DNA from: Micromonospora sonchi
GTDB taxonomy: Bacteria; Actinomycetota; Actinomycetes; Mycobacteriales; Micromonosporaceae
Reading direction: 5' to 3'
NCBI RefSeq assembly: GCF_014646235.1
Contig: NZ_BMNB01000043.1
Span: 1-38,529 of the forward strand
Length of the DNA: 38,529 nt
Shown piece after piece: positions 14,176 through 20,929 of this stretch. The position numbers and the translations under genes were made by a program. The notes beneath the pieces were generated by a model that ran no database searches, was not told the origin of the DNA, and worked only from the letters and a program-made list of their open reading frames with translations. Position 1 is the stretch's first letter. Every line of letters starts with the position of its first letter.

Positions 14176-14264
14176 GCCCCCCGTGCACCCGGCAGAGCTC
14201 GCTTATCCTTGCTGCCTTCCGGCCCTGGGGAGGTTCACGAGATACCGCCGCACGGGAGGTGCCC
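14176..14264 (-). ncRNA. ffs: Signal recognition particle RNA (small bacterial type)
   Basis: On the minus strand the hallmark apical hairpin is present: CCAGGGCCGGAAGGCAGCAA within a longer stem, and the outer arms pair (CCTCCCGTGC near the 5' end with GCACGGGGGG near the 3' end). A TAGGCT -10 element lies at 14272-14267. The sequence downstream of the arm contains a short T run (CCTTTCTGTC). The RNA binds Ffh to target membrane proteins. Location next to dnaX and a serine tRNA is the common actinobacterial arrangement. The ends are estimated to within about 5 nt. Confidence 0.9.
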
Positions 14265-14329
14265 CCAGCCTACCCGACCCGTCGTCGATCTTCAGGGGGT
14301 GGCGGGGTGGGCGTGGCGGCGACACCCTG

Positions 14330-14335
14330 TATCCT
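14330..14335 (+). promoter_or_regulatory. -10 element of tRNA-Ser(GGA)
   Basis: TATCCT lies 7 nt before the mature 5' end at 14343, as expected when transcription starts at or just before the tRNA. No convincing -35 hexamer is visible. Confidence 0.5.
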
Positions 14336-14342
14336 GGCTCGC

Positions 14343-14427
14343 GGAGGATTCGCCTAGAGGCCTAGGGCGCACGCTTGGAAAGCGTGTTGGGTTCACACCC
14401 TCACGAGTTCGAATCTCGTATCCTCCG
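14343..14427 (+). tRNA. serT: tRNA-Ser, anticodon GGA
   Basis: 85 nt. The acceptor arm GGAGGAT pairs with ATCCTCC, discriminator G. The anticodon loop CTTGGAAAG gives GGA. The long variable arm (TTGGGTTCACACCCTCAC region) marks a class II tRNA, and the T loop GTTCGAATC is standard. CCA is not encoded. It reads UCC/UCU codons. The gene name is by convention only. Confidence 0.95.
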
Positions 14428-14444
14428 CTCGTCTGAGCTGAAAA

Positions 14445-14482
14445 ACGACAGGGCCGGTCCCGTGGGACCGGCCCTGAGTCGT
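14445..14482 (+). terminator. Terminator of tRNA-Ser(GGA)
   Basis: ACGAC A GGGCCGGTCCC / GGGACCGGCCCT GA GTCGT: a 12-bp perfect inner stem (14450-14461 with 14464-14475) extended by five more pairs around a GA bulge, 18 nt after the tRNA. No T run follows. 14483-14756 downstream shows no further gene or clear signal before the ribosome-binding site of the next gene. Confidence 0.75.
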
Positions 14483-14756
14483 CTCTACGGTCGCTCTCGT
14501 CTCAGTTGCCGTCTCACCTGCCCTGTTCCGTGCTGTCTGGCCGCCCGTCGCCTGACTCCCGCACCTCATCGGTCACGTGCTGGCAGGGAGAGCCATCGCC
14601 CAAAGCCCCTGAAACCCTTGCTTACCAGCAGATGCTCGCCATCCGCGACAACGCTAGGGATGTTCACTTCCGGACAGTCGCCCGTCCGACAGAACTCCTG
14701 TCTCCGGCATTTCACGCCAGCACAATTCCCACAACCTTCCAACCACGTTAGGGGAC

Positions 14757-15551
14757 ATGGTGACGACAAGAAGAGCGTTCGGTGGCATCGCGGCGGGCCT
14801 GGCCGCCGGGGCGATCCTCGGGGCGGGTGAGATGGCGTCGGCGAAGCGCGCCATGGCCGCCGCTGCGACCAAACCGCCCGTGCCGAAGGCCAAGATCCAG
14901 CCGCCGCAGCTGCCCGTACGGCTCGACGGCCGCAAGGTCGAACCGCGCGACCTGACCCGCCATGCCGCCGAACCGCTGCGGTACGTGGTGTCGCCGGACA
15001 CTTTTCGGGACGATGAACTTCAGGTCTTCCGCCGGGCCGAGGCCGCCAACGAGTACGTCGCCGACGTGCAGCGGCGCTTCCCCAGGACCGACGCGGCATC
15101 GCGCACCCTGTCGGCGCCGACTCGCACGGAGGGGCCGACTCTCACGGAGGGGCCGAAGCCGAACGGCGACGTCGGGGTGATGGCCACGAAGGGCTACTGG
15201 GGAGATGTCGCCGGCTACGTCCACCTCTTCGAGCACTCGCAGTATCGGGGCGCGAAGTGGGACTTCCGGGTCGACTGGGGCACGCAGCGCGACTTCCGCA
15301 GCGTCTTCTGCATTTTGTGGGCGTGCAGCAATATCAGCGACAAGGTGTCCTCGGTAGACACCAACGTCGCCTACCTCGACGGCAACATCCCGCACATCCC
15401 CTACACCATCCTGTTCGAGCACATCGAGCTCAAGGGCCAGCAGCTGTGGCTCTACAACAGCATCGGCAACGGCGCCGAGGCTCCGGGCCTCTACCCCGAT
15501 CTCGGCATCCTCGGCTGGAACGACGTCGCGTCCTCGATGCGCTACTACTGA
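14757..15551 (+). CDS. Secreted beta/gamma-crystallin-like protein, peptidase-inhibitor I36 type
   Basis: 264 residues. It starts at the ATG at 14757 with AGGGGAC just upstream. The N-terminus TTRRAFGGIAAGLAAGA carries a twin-arginine and an Ala-rich core ending near ASA, so Tat export is likely. A Pro-rich spacer includes a small duplication (TEGPTLTEGP). The C-terminal part (about 145-264) has two Greek-key-like halves: VHLFEHSQYRGAKWDF...NISDKVSSVD and ILFEHIELKGQQLWLY...WNDVASSMRYY, the pattern of beta/gamma-crystallins and of Streptomyces metalloproteinase inhibitors. Two Cys (FCILWACSN) may form a disulfide. An inhibitor role is inferred from fold only. It stands alone between two terminators. 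Confidence 0.75.
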   Translation: MVTTRRAFGGIAAGLAAGAILGAGEMASAKRAMAAAATKPPVPKAKIQPPQLPVRLDGRKVEPRDLTRHAAEPLRYVVSPDTFRDDELQVFRRAEAANEYVADVQRRFPRTDAASRTLSAPTRTEGPTLTEGPKPNGDVGVMATKGYWGDVAGYVHLFEHSQYRGAKWDFRVDWGTQRDFRSVFCILWACSNISDKVSSVDTNVAYLDGNIPHIPYTILFEHIELKGQQLWLYNSIGNGAEAPGLYPDLGILGWNDVASSMRYY

Positions 15552-15560
15552 CCGGCCGCC

Positions 15561-15596
15561 CTGCGGTCCTGCCGGCGTCGACCGACAGGACCGCAG
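15561..15596 (+). terminator. Terminator of the I36-type gene
   Basis: CTGCGGTCCTG (15561-15571) and CAGGACCGCAG (15586-15596) form an 11-bp perfect stem, with CGG/CCG pairing inside, 9 bp after the stop codon. Confidence 0.75.
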
Positions 15597-15670
15597 CGCG
15601 TACCGCGCGGGTCGCGCCAGCACTGCTCTCGGCCGCAGGAGCAGTGTCACCCCGAAGGGTCTGACCATGA

Positions 15671-15874
15671 ACGGTTGACGGGCTCGCCTACCCGCGCCGA
15701 CACCGGCACCGGCACCGGCACCGCAGTGCCTTCACCCCAGGCGAGTACTACCCCTTCGGCCCGTCCTGGCTGGTCCTCGGGCTGAGCATCGCCGGGCTCG
15801 TGGCCGCCGTCGCCACGGTGCTCGTCGCCCGACCCGGCGAGCAACCACCGCAACCAACGGTCGCGGCGAGCTGA
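15671..15874 (+). pseudogene. Remnant of a small membrane protein
   Basis: The frame ending at TGA 15872-15874 reads GEYYPFGPSWLVLGLSIAGL and continues as a clean hydrophobic helix (AAVATVLVA) followed by a polar tail, which looks like a real C-terminal transmembrane segment. Going upstream the frame meets a run of CACCGG repeats read as His-Arg and then a stop at 15668, with no usable start codon. It is therefore either a truncated gene or one broken by a frameshift near the CACCGG run. No parent family can be named. The remainder of 15552-15976 holds only the terminator at 15561. Confidence 0.4.
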
Positions 15875-15976
15875 GCTTCACCGGGACGGGGGCTGCCGGC
15901 GACGCCGAGCGGCCCCCGTCCCCCACTTCCGCTGGGTGCCCGGTCCGGCTCCTTCGGCGGTACGCGGACAACCTCC

Positions 15977-16219
15977 TCACCTCCGGACACGCGCCCAGGA
16001 CACGAAGCGGTCGAACAGCCCGACCGGAGACAGGACGTCACCGAGTTGCGCGGCGGCCTCCTCGTGCAGCGCCGCGAGATGGATCAGCAGGCCGGGCCGG
16101 TCCTCCCGGTACTGCCCGAGCAGCCGCAACTTGGCCGCGCCGCACGGCCACGCGATCCCGCAGTCCCGGCAGCGCCACGTCGGACGCGACGGCGGATGCT
16201 CCCGGCCCCGTCGACTCAT
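15977..16219 (-). CDS. Small Cys-containing protein of an actinobacterial regulator-linked family
   Basis: 80 residues. The ATG at 16219 overlaps the stop of the preceding gene by 4 nt (ATGA). Near the N-terminus PTWRCRDCGIAWPCGAAK gives CxxC plus a third Cys, a possible metal site. The rest is helical with a conserved-looking LLIHLAALHEEAAAQL and a C-terminal LFDRFVSWAR. I know similar small proteins (often mislabelled flavin reductase) next to XRE/DUF397 genes in Micromonospora and Streptomyces. Biochemical role unknown. Confidence 0.75.
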   Translation of the reverse strand: MSRRGREHPPSRPTWRCRDCGIAWPCGAAKLRLLGQYREDRPGLLIHLAALHEEAAAQLGDVLSPVGLFDRFVSWARVRR

Positions 16220-16551
16220 CGGCCCGGAACCCGACGCGTGCGTACGGCGGCCGTCGGCGGAGTTGGGCGTGCGGGGACCAGGCCGGCCGGCATCACGAAC
16301 AGCTCTCGGCGCTCTGTCGCGTCGCCGCGCCCGTCGAGCTGATAGACCTCGATCCAGGTCCAGCCGTGGTAGGTGCGCCGGTCGGTCCGTTCGCGGATCA
16401 CCCGCACCGTGATCGGCTTGGCGAACTGCGGCGACGCCGCACGGGTCAGCACATACTCGTCGCCCGGCACGATCACGCCACCACACCGGCACCCGGATTC
16501 GCGCGGTCCAACTGTTCCGTCCCGCTCGGGGCGCGCAGCTTGATGCGACAC
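16216..16551 (-). CDS. Small protein of unknown function, coupled to the Cys-containing gene
   Basis: 111 residues from the GTG at 16551 (GAGG upstream). The N-terminal 20 residues may not be real. The core GCRCGGVIVPGDEYVLTRAA and RVIRERTDRRTYHGWTWIEVY is compact and mixed alpha/beta, and the C-terminus is Pro/Arg-rich. It shares a 4-nt overlap with the next gene and diverges from the XRE regulator across 256 bp. A second minus-strand frame starting at 16622 (MKHCRADSTDDSVG) overlaps its start and is a weaker alternative. Family not recognised. Confidence 0.6.
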   Translation of the reverse strand: MSHQAARPERDGTVGPRESGCRCGGVIVPGDEYVLTRAASPQFAKPITVRVIRERTDRRTYHGWTWIEVYQLDGRGDATERRELFVMPAGLVPARPTPPTAAVRTRRVPGR

Positions 16552-16631
16552 AGGTAAACCTCGATCCGTTCGCCCGCCGAGCCGACCGAGTCGTCTGTGC
16601 TGTCAGCTCGACAGTGCTTCATGTGGTGGAT

Positions 16632-16668
16632 GGGGGCCGCCGTGGCTGCCGTCCCGACGGCGGCCCCC
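16632..16668. terminator. Strong hairpin inside a divergent promoter region
   Basis: GGGGGCCGCCGT (16632-16643) and ACGGCGGCCCCC (16657-16668) form a 12-bp perfect stem with a 13-nt loop. It lies between two divergent genes (starts 16551 and 16808), so it does not end any annotated gene. It could sit in the leader of the minus-strand pair, act as an attenuator, or close an unseen small transcript. Confidence 0.5.
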
Positions 16669-16807
16669 GACGTACGTGACCGCCGGGTCAGGGGAAGAAC
16701 CTCCACCGGCCACGCCGTCTATGCACCAACTTCGCGCAGGTGACGAGACAACTACATGGCGTAGCTATATGGTGCCCAGATATTTGAGACGTCCGATGGG
16801 AGGACCC

Positions 16808-17575
16808 ATGAACGACGCGCTGCGGGTGGCTCTGCGGGACACCGGGCACACCATCGAGTCGCTTGCGGAACACGTCGGCGTCGACCCGAAGACGGTCAGC
16901 CGGTGGCTGCTGGAGGATCGGATCCCACACGCCCGACACCGGCTCACGGCGGCAGACGCGCTACAGAAGAACGTCTCGGACATTTGGCCGGACATTTCGC
17001 GACGTCGGGCGCTGGTCTGGTTCCGCCCCTGGCAGGAGATCGAACGCGAGGCGACCACGTTGCGCTGGTTCGAATCGACTGTCCTACCCGGTCTGCTCCA
17101 GACCGAGGCCTACGCCCGCGCAGTCCTCGCGGGCGGTGGCCTGATTCCCCGCAGTGAGGTGGAACGGCTGGTCGCTCACCGGATTTCGCGCCAACTGATT
17201 CTGCACCGGGAGGAGCCGCCGCGGCTCACCGCAGTGCTGGACGAGGCGGTGCTCCGCCGCCCGGTCGGCGGCCCAGCCGTCATGCGCGAGCAGTTGCTGA
17301 CGCTCGCCGACGCCTGCACCGAGCCGCACATCCGGGTGCACGTGGTGCCGTCCACGGTGGGCGAATACGCCGGACTGAACGGGCCATTCATCATTGCCAC
17401 CGCAGCAGATCACCGCATTGCCGGCTACCTGGACAACCAGTTGCAGGGCCAAGTGGTTAGCGAACAGGCCGACATCGCGGCGATACTGGCCGCATGGGAG
17501 AACGTGCGCGGCGAGACCCTCTCCCACTGGCAGTCGGTCGACCTGATCAGGGAGGTAGCGGAGTCATGGCAGTGA
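16808..17575 (+). CDS. XRE-type regulator with DUF5753-like C-terminal domain
   Basis: 255 residues from the ATG at 16808 (GGGAGGACCC just upstream). The frame is open further 5', but without family sequence. Helix-turn-helix at about residues 14-40: IESLAEHVGVDPKTVSRWLLEDR. After a short linker comes the DUF5753-like effector half with WFESTVLPGLLQTEAYARAV, the repeated signature of the actinobacterial regulators that partner with DUF397 proteins, then RQLILHREEPPRLTAVLDEAVL and a C-terminal AWENVRGETLSHWQSVDLI. Such pairs influence development and antibiotic production in Streptomyces. The last 10 bp overlap the DUF397 gene. Confidence 0.92.
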   Translation: MNDALRVALRDTGHTIESLAEHVGVDPKTVSRWLLEDRIPHARHRLTAADALQKNVSDIWPDISRRRALVWFRPWQEIEREATTLRWFESTVLPGLLQTEAYARAVLAGGGLIPRSEVERLVAHRISRQLILHREEPPRLTAVLDEAVLRRPVGGPAVMREQLLTLADACTEPHIRVHVVPSTVGEYAGLNGPFIIATAADHRIAGYLDNQLQGQVVSEQADIAAILAAWENVRGETLSHWQSVDLIREVAESWQ

Positions 17576-17775
17576 ATGGCACCCCGGAGTTGGCCGGTGC
17601 CCGGTGGCGCAAGAGCAGCCGGAGCAGCGGCAACGGCGGCGCCTGCGTCGAGGTCGCCGGCAACCTGCCCGGCGTGGTCGGCGTACGCGACTCGAAGGAC
17701 CGGGGCGGACCGGTGCTGGCGTTCACCCCGGCCGCCTGGCGGGCGTTCGTCGACGGGCTGCCCGCCGAGCGCTGA
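17566..17775 (+). CDS. DUF397 domain protein
   Basis: 69 residues, entirely one DUF397 domain: ARWRKSSRSSGNGGACVEVA then VVGVRDSKDRGGPVLAFTPAAWRAFV, the standard family pattern. ATG at 17566 overlaps the regulator's last codons, with GGAGGT about 10 nt upstream, so the pair is co-translated. Members are small partners of the adjacent XRE regulator and are thought to bind or titrate it. Only one DUF397 copy is present here. Confidence 0.95.
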   Translation: MAVNGTPELAGARWRKSSRSSGNGGACVEVAGNLPGVVGVRDSKDRGGPVLAFTPAAWRAFVDGLPAER

Positions 17776-17818
17776 CCGCCGTCGTACACATGTGCTATCC
17801 ACAGGCTGTGGACATCGG

Positions 17819-18376
17819 GTGAGCTACGAACTCAGCGCGGTCGTCGCGGACGCCGAACTGCTCCGCGAGGAGACCCGCGAGCTGGACCACGCCGTGCTCG
17901 GCGAGCTGCGGCAGGATTTCGCCCTGCTGCCGGTGACCCCACAGCTGGTGGAGGAGCTGACCGGGGCCCCGCCCGACTACACGCCCGACGAACCCGGCCC
18001 CGAGCAGCCCTTCGCGCTCACTCTCTCCCCGGCGCTGACCGAGGTGCTGGCGCGCTGGTCCCGGGGCGGGCCGGTGGCGTACGTCGAGGCGGAGTTCGCC
18101 GGCGGCGTCGGACACCAGGCGGCGATGGTCTGGTTGGGCGGGCTGCCGGCCTGGGGGCCGCGCTTCGACGCAGTCTTCGACGGGCCGCGTGCGGAGTGGC
18201 CGATCAACGCCGCCCTGGTCGAGTTGGGCGCCGAGCCGGGCCGGTGGATCGATCCCTTCGCCGAGGTGGGTCTGCACATCGAGCGGAGCACCGCCGGCTG
18301 GCTCGCGCACGGGCGGCGTGGGCTGAGCGCCGACTACTGGGACGAGTTGGCCGACGAGTGGGAGGACCAGCAATAA
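17819..18376 (+). CDS. Conserved-looking protein of unknown function
   Basis: 185 residues from the GTG at 17819 (VSYELSAVVADAELL). Upstream codons in the same frame lie over the DUF397 gene and are not plausible. There is no clear ribosome-binding site. An acidic, mixed alpha/beta cytoplasmic protein: an N-terminal helical part (RELDHAVLGELRQDFALLPV), a Pro/Glu-rich turn, then APRAEWPINAAL-like and EVGLHIERSTAGWLAHG segments. I have seen similar actinobacterial hypothetical proteins, but know no function. It follows the DUF397 gene by 43 bp and precedes the secreted protein by 38 bp. Confidence 0.7.
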   Translation: MSYELSAVVADAELLREETRELDHAVLGELRQDFALLPVTPQLVEELTGAPPDYTPDEPGPEQPFALTLSPALTEVLARWSRGGPVAYVEAEFAGGVGHQAAMVWLGGLPAWGPRFDAVFDGPRAEWPINAALVELGAEPGRWIDPFAEVGLHIERSTAGWLAHGRRGLSADYWDELADEWEDQQ

Positions 18377-18414
18377 CCTCTCCGCCCCCGTCACGTTGGG
18401 AGGTGGGGGATTAG

Positions 18415-18945
18415 ATGAGATTGCGACAATTCGGCTTCATTGCCGTACTACTTCTGGCTGCCTCGGCATCGGGCAGCGGACCCATGTCACCGGACACCAT
18501 CGGCGTGCACGAGCCCGTCGCGTCGGTCACCGTGATCGGCCTCGACGGTGTCGCCGACGTGGAATTCGGTGCCACCGAGAGCGAGCTGACCCGGCGCGGC
18601 ATCCTGCGTACGGACGTCGACGCCTGCGGCCCCACCCTGGCCGGGCACGACATGATCAGCCCGATCTTCATCGACGGTCGGCTGGTGCTGCTCTGGGCCG
18701 GCGACCCGGTCCACACCCCGGAGGGCGTCACCGCCGGCACCCCGATCGCCGAGGTCAAGACGAGGTATCCGAAGGTGCGCACCCTTCGCGCTCCACATGG
18801 GACGTACCGTCTCGACGGCCTGCTCGCCCGCGACGGCGACCGCGCGTACCTCTTCCTCCACGACGGCCAGCAGGTCCGCAAAATCATCGCCGGCTACGCC
18901 ACCTGGGCCCGCCGCCTCTTCCTCGACGGCCACTCTCCCTGCTGA
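18415..18945 (+). CDS. Secreted protein of unknown function
   Basis: 176 residues. ATG at 18415 with GGGAGG about 10 nt upstream. Sec signal peptide MRLRQFGFIAVLLLAASASG with likely cleavage after ASA or ASG. The mature domain starts GLDGVADVEFGATESELTRRG, a wording seen in small exported actinobacterial proteins in which a FGxxxxxL motif introduces a compact sensor-like fold. It contains one internal Cys (DACGP) and a terminal Cys (HSPC*), possibly forming a disulfide. Function unknown. A palindromic repeat (19031) lies downstream; otherwise 18946-19302 holds only that repeat and the tRNA terminator. Confidence 0.75.
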   Translation: MRLRQFGFIAVLLLAASASGSGPMSPDTIGVHEPVASVTVIGLDGVADVEFGATESELTRRGILRTDVDACGPTLAGHDMISPIFIDGRLVLLWAGDPVHTPEGVTAGTPIAEVKTRYPKVRTLRAPHGTYRLDGLLARDGDRAYLFLHDGQQVRKIIAGYATWARRLFLDGHSPC

Positions 18946-19030
18946 ACGCCGCAGATCTTGGTCCCTGAGCGCCCCGGGGCTCGCAGAGAAACAACACGTG
19001 TCGCCCGGCCAGAGGCACATCCCGAACAGG

Positions 19031-19065
19031 CGTCATGTCACCCTGACATATTCATGTCACTGTGA
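19031..19065. repeat. CGTCATGTCAC palindromic element, copy B (partly decayed)
   Basis: TCAC (19038-19041) and GTGA (19062-19065) flank TGACAT (19044-19049), 4 nt, ATGTCA (19054-19059). The left end CGTCATGTCAC and the core GACATA-N-TCATGTC are shared with the perfect element at 31162-31207. The outer right arm has lost its match here. It lies 86 bp after the secreted-protein gene. Confidence 0.7.
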
Positions 19066-19249
19066 AATCAGCATCCTGACGACCACCGCTCCCCGCACGC
19101 CAGCCAGGTGCCCGAGACGATCATCCGGCATCGAGCCGTTCAGCGGCTGGAGCAACTGTTCGGGGCTGAGCGGAGCCGCGGTGTCGACCGGCGATCATGA
19201 ATGAGCCGGCCAAGGCCGAGGCTGAGACCAGAAGTGAGATCGGAACGAC

Positions 19250-19288
19250 GCAGCGCCCGGAATGTCCTCACGGACTGCCGGGCGCTGC
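19250..19288 (-). terminator. Terminator of tRNA-Ser(CGA)
   Basis: GCAGCGCCCGG (19250-19260) and CCGGGCGCTGC (19278-19288) form an 11-bp perfect stem with an inner GTCC/GGAC pair, 15 bp downstream of the tRNA 3' end on the minus strand. Confidence 0.8.
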
Positions 19289-19302
19289 GCCTGTTCAGCG
19301 AG

Positions 19303-19389
19303 CGGTGGCGGAGGGATTTGAACCCTCGGAGGGCGTAAACCCTCACACGCTTTCGAGGCGTGCTCCTTAGGCCACTCGGACACGCCACC
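19303..19389 (-). tRNA. tRNA-Ser, anticodon CGA
   Basis: 87 nt. The acceptor GGTGGCG pairs with CGCCACC, discriminator G. The anticodon loop CTCGAAA gives CGA. It has a long class II variable arm, T loop GTTCAAATC, and no encoded CCA. It reads UCG codons. A TACCCT -10 element at 19402-19397 lies 7 nt upstream of the 5' end. Confidence 0.96.
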
Positions 19390-19464
19390 GCCGAGTAGGG
19401 TACAGGACCACCCGCCCCGACGCCGAACCGGTGCCTGCCCGGTCGGCCTGGCAGGATCTGGGTC

Positions 19465-20172
19465 ATGAGTACGCACATCGGCGCGAAGCCGGGCGAGATC
19501 GCCGAGCGGGTCCTGATGCCGGGTGACCCCCTGCGGGCCAAGTGGATCGCGGAGACCTTCCTTGAGGGCGCGACCTGCTACTCGACGGTCCGGGGGATGC
19601 TGGGCTTCACCGGCCGTTGGAACGGGGTCGAGGTCTCCGTGCAGGGCTCCGGGATGGGCATGCCGTCGGCCTCGATCTACGCGCACGAGCTGGTCAACGA
19701 GTACGGCGTGACGTCGCTGATCCGGGTCGGTTCGTGCGGCGCGCTCACCGAGGATCTCCAGCTGCGGGACGTGATCGCGGCGATCGGGTCGTCCACCGAC
19801 TCGAACATGAACCGGTTCCGCTTCGACGGGCTGATCGACTACGCCCCGGTCGCCGATTTCGGGCTGCTGCGTACCTCGGTCGAGGTGGCCGAGCGGCGCG
19901 GCATCGCGATGCGGGTCGGGCCGATCCTGGCCGCGGACGCCTTCTACACCGACCGGCCGGACCTCTACGACCGGCTGGCCGACTACGGCGTGCTGGCGGT
20001 GGAGATGGAGTCGGCCGCGCTCTACACCATCGCCGCCCGGTTCAAGGCCCGCGCGCTGACCCTGCTGACGGTCAGCGACCACATCAAGACCGGCGAGAAG
20101 ACCACCTCCCAGGAGCGGGAGCAGACCTTCGGCCAGATGGTCGAGATCGCCCTGGACACCATCGTCGCCTGA
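19465..20172 (+). CDS. deoD: Purine-nucleoside phosphorylase, DeoD type
   Basis: 235 residues. Cleaves purine nucleosides with phosphate to base plus ribose-1-phosphate (salvage). Family landmarks: HIGAKPGEIAERVLMPGDPLRAKWIA at the N-terminus (phosphate-binding GDPLRA), the GMGMPSASIYAHEL loop, RVGSCGAL, the base-binding EMESAALYTIAARF, and the catalytic-region TVSDHIKTGE. This is the hexameric low-molecular-weight class. ATG at 19465 with AGGAT upstream. It diverges from tRNA-Ser(CGA) and ends in its own terminator, so it is monocistronic. Confidence 0.95.
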   Translation: MSTHIGAKPGEIAERVLMPGDPLRAKWIAETFLEGATCYSTVRGMLGFTGRWNGVEVSVQGSGMGMPSASIYAHELVNEYGVTSLIRVGSCGALTEDLQLRDVIAAIGSSTDSNMNRFRFDGLIDYAPVADFGLLRTSVEVAERRGIAMRVGPILAADAFYTDRPDLYDRLADYGVLAVEMESAALYTIAARFKARALTLLTVSDHIKTGEKTTSQEREQTFGQMVEIALDTIVA

Positions 20173-20184
20173 GGCACCACAGCG

Positions 20185-20211
20185 TCCCGCCACCGCGCAT
20201 CGGTGGCGGGA
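20185..20211 (+). terminator. Terminator of deoD
   Basis: TCCCGCCACCG (20185-20195), 5-nt loop, CGGTGGCGGGA (20201-20211): an 11-bp perfect stem 12 bp after the stop codon. Confidence 0.8.
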
Positions 20212-20257
20212 TGCTGCATGTCAGGAGCGGTGACGATCATCACCCGGAAATAAATAC

Positions 20258-20269
20258 GACCGGTCGGTC
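20258..20269. promoter_or_regulatory. Probable TetR operator upstream of the tetR gene
   Basis: GACCGGTCGGTC contains the perfect palindrome GACCGGTC and a second overlapping half-site, the kind of sequence bound by TetR proteins of fatty-acid and acyl-CoA regulons. It is 22-33 bp before the start codon at 20291. A TAGTAG-like -10 lies at 20275-20280, and no ribosome-binding site is obvious, so the transcript may be nearly leaderless. Autoregulation is inferred. Confidence 0.6.
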
Positions 20270-20290
20270 TTCTTTAGTAGAGTCCCTCGC

Positions 20291-20929
20291 ATGACCGTCG
20301 ACGGCCGGCTCGCCCGGGGTGAGCGCACCCGCACCGCCGTGCTGGACGCCGCCGTCAGCCTGGCCTCCAGCGCGGGCCTCGACGGGCTCTCCCTCAGTCA
20401 CCTCGCCGATTCCCTCGGCGTGAGCAAGTCCGGCCTCTTCGCCCACTGGCGCTCCAAGGAGGCGCTCCAGCTCGCCACCATCGACCGCGCCGTCGCGCAG
20501 TGGCAGGAGCTGATCATCGGCCCGGCGCTGCGCGCGCCCCGAGGCGTACGCCGGATCCGGGCGCTGCACGAGGCCCGGATCGACTTCTACGCCACCCAGG
20601 TGCTGCCCGGTGGCTGCTTCTTCGCCACCACCGAGTTCGAGTTCAACGCCCGCCCCGGCGCAGTCCGGGACCGCCTCGTCGAGGTCTTCGCCGACTGGGC
20701 CGGTTTCCTGGAACTGCTCGTCCGGCAGGCGGTCGAGCTCGGTGAGCTGCCCGCCGGGACGGACGCGGCGCAACTGGCGTACGAGATCGACTCGTTCGGG
20801 ATCGCCGCCGCGATGCGCTCCCGGATCCTGGACCCGGAAACCACCTACCGGCACGCCCGTAACGCCGTGCTGCATCGACTGCGGGTGCTCTGCCCCGACC
20901 CGAACCTGCTACCGGAAGGCCCGTCATGA
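20291..20929 (+). CDS. TetR-family transcriptional regulator
   Basis: 212 residues. N-terminal helix-turn-helix at about residues 30-60 (LSLSHLADSLGVSKSGLFAHWRSKEAL), followed by an all-helical ligand domain with GGCFFATTEFEFNARPGAVRD, typical of a TetR subgroup with acyl or small hydrophobic ligands. The stop overlaps the thioesterase start by 4 nt (ATGA), and a GACCGGTC operator sits upstream, so it probably controls its own operon in response to an acyl-CoA-like signal. The ligand is inferred. Confidence 0.92.
   Translation: MTVDGRLARGERTRTAVLDAAVSLASSAGLDGLSLSHLADSLGVSKSGLFAHWRSKEALQLATIDRAVAQWQELIIGPALRAPRGVRRIRALHEARIDFYATQVLPGGCFFATTEFEFNARPGAVRDRLVEVFADWAGFLELLVRQAVELGELPAGTDAAQLAYEIDSFGIAAAMRSRILDPETTYRHARNAVLHRLRVLCPDPNLLPEGPS

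Noticed and set aside
14748..15668. 306-residue minus-strand frame opposite the I36-type gene
   Set aside because: The plus strand has a signal peptide, a ribosome-binding site and a fold pattern; the minus frame has low-complexity composition and no start signal.
14343..19389. Integrative element bounded by the two serine tRNAs
   Set aside because: No integrase or excisionase and no duplicate of either tRNA 3' end was found between them.
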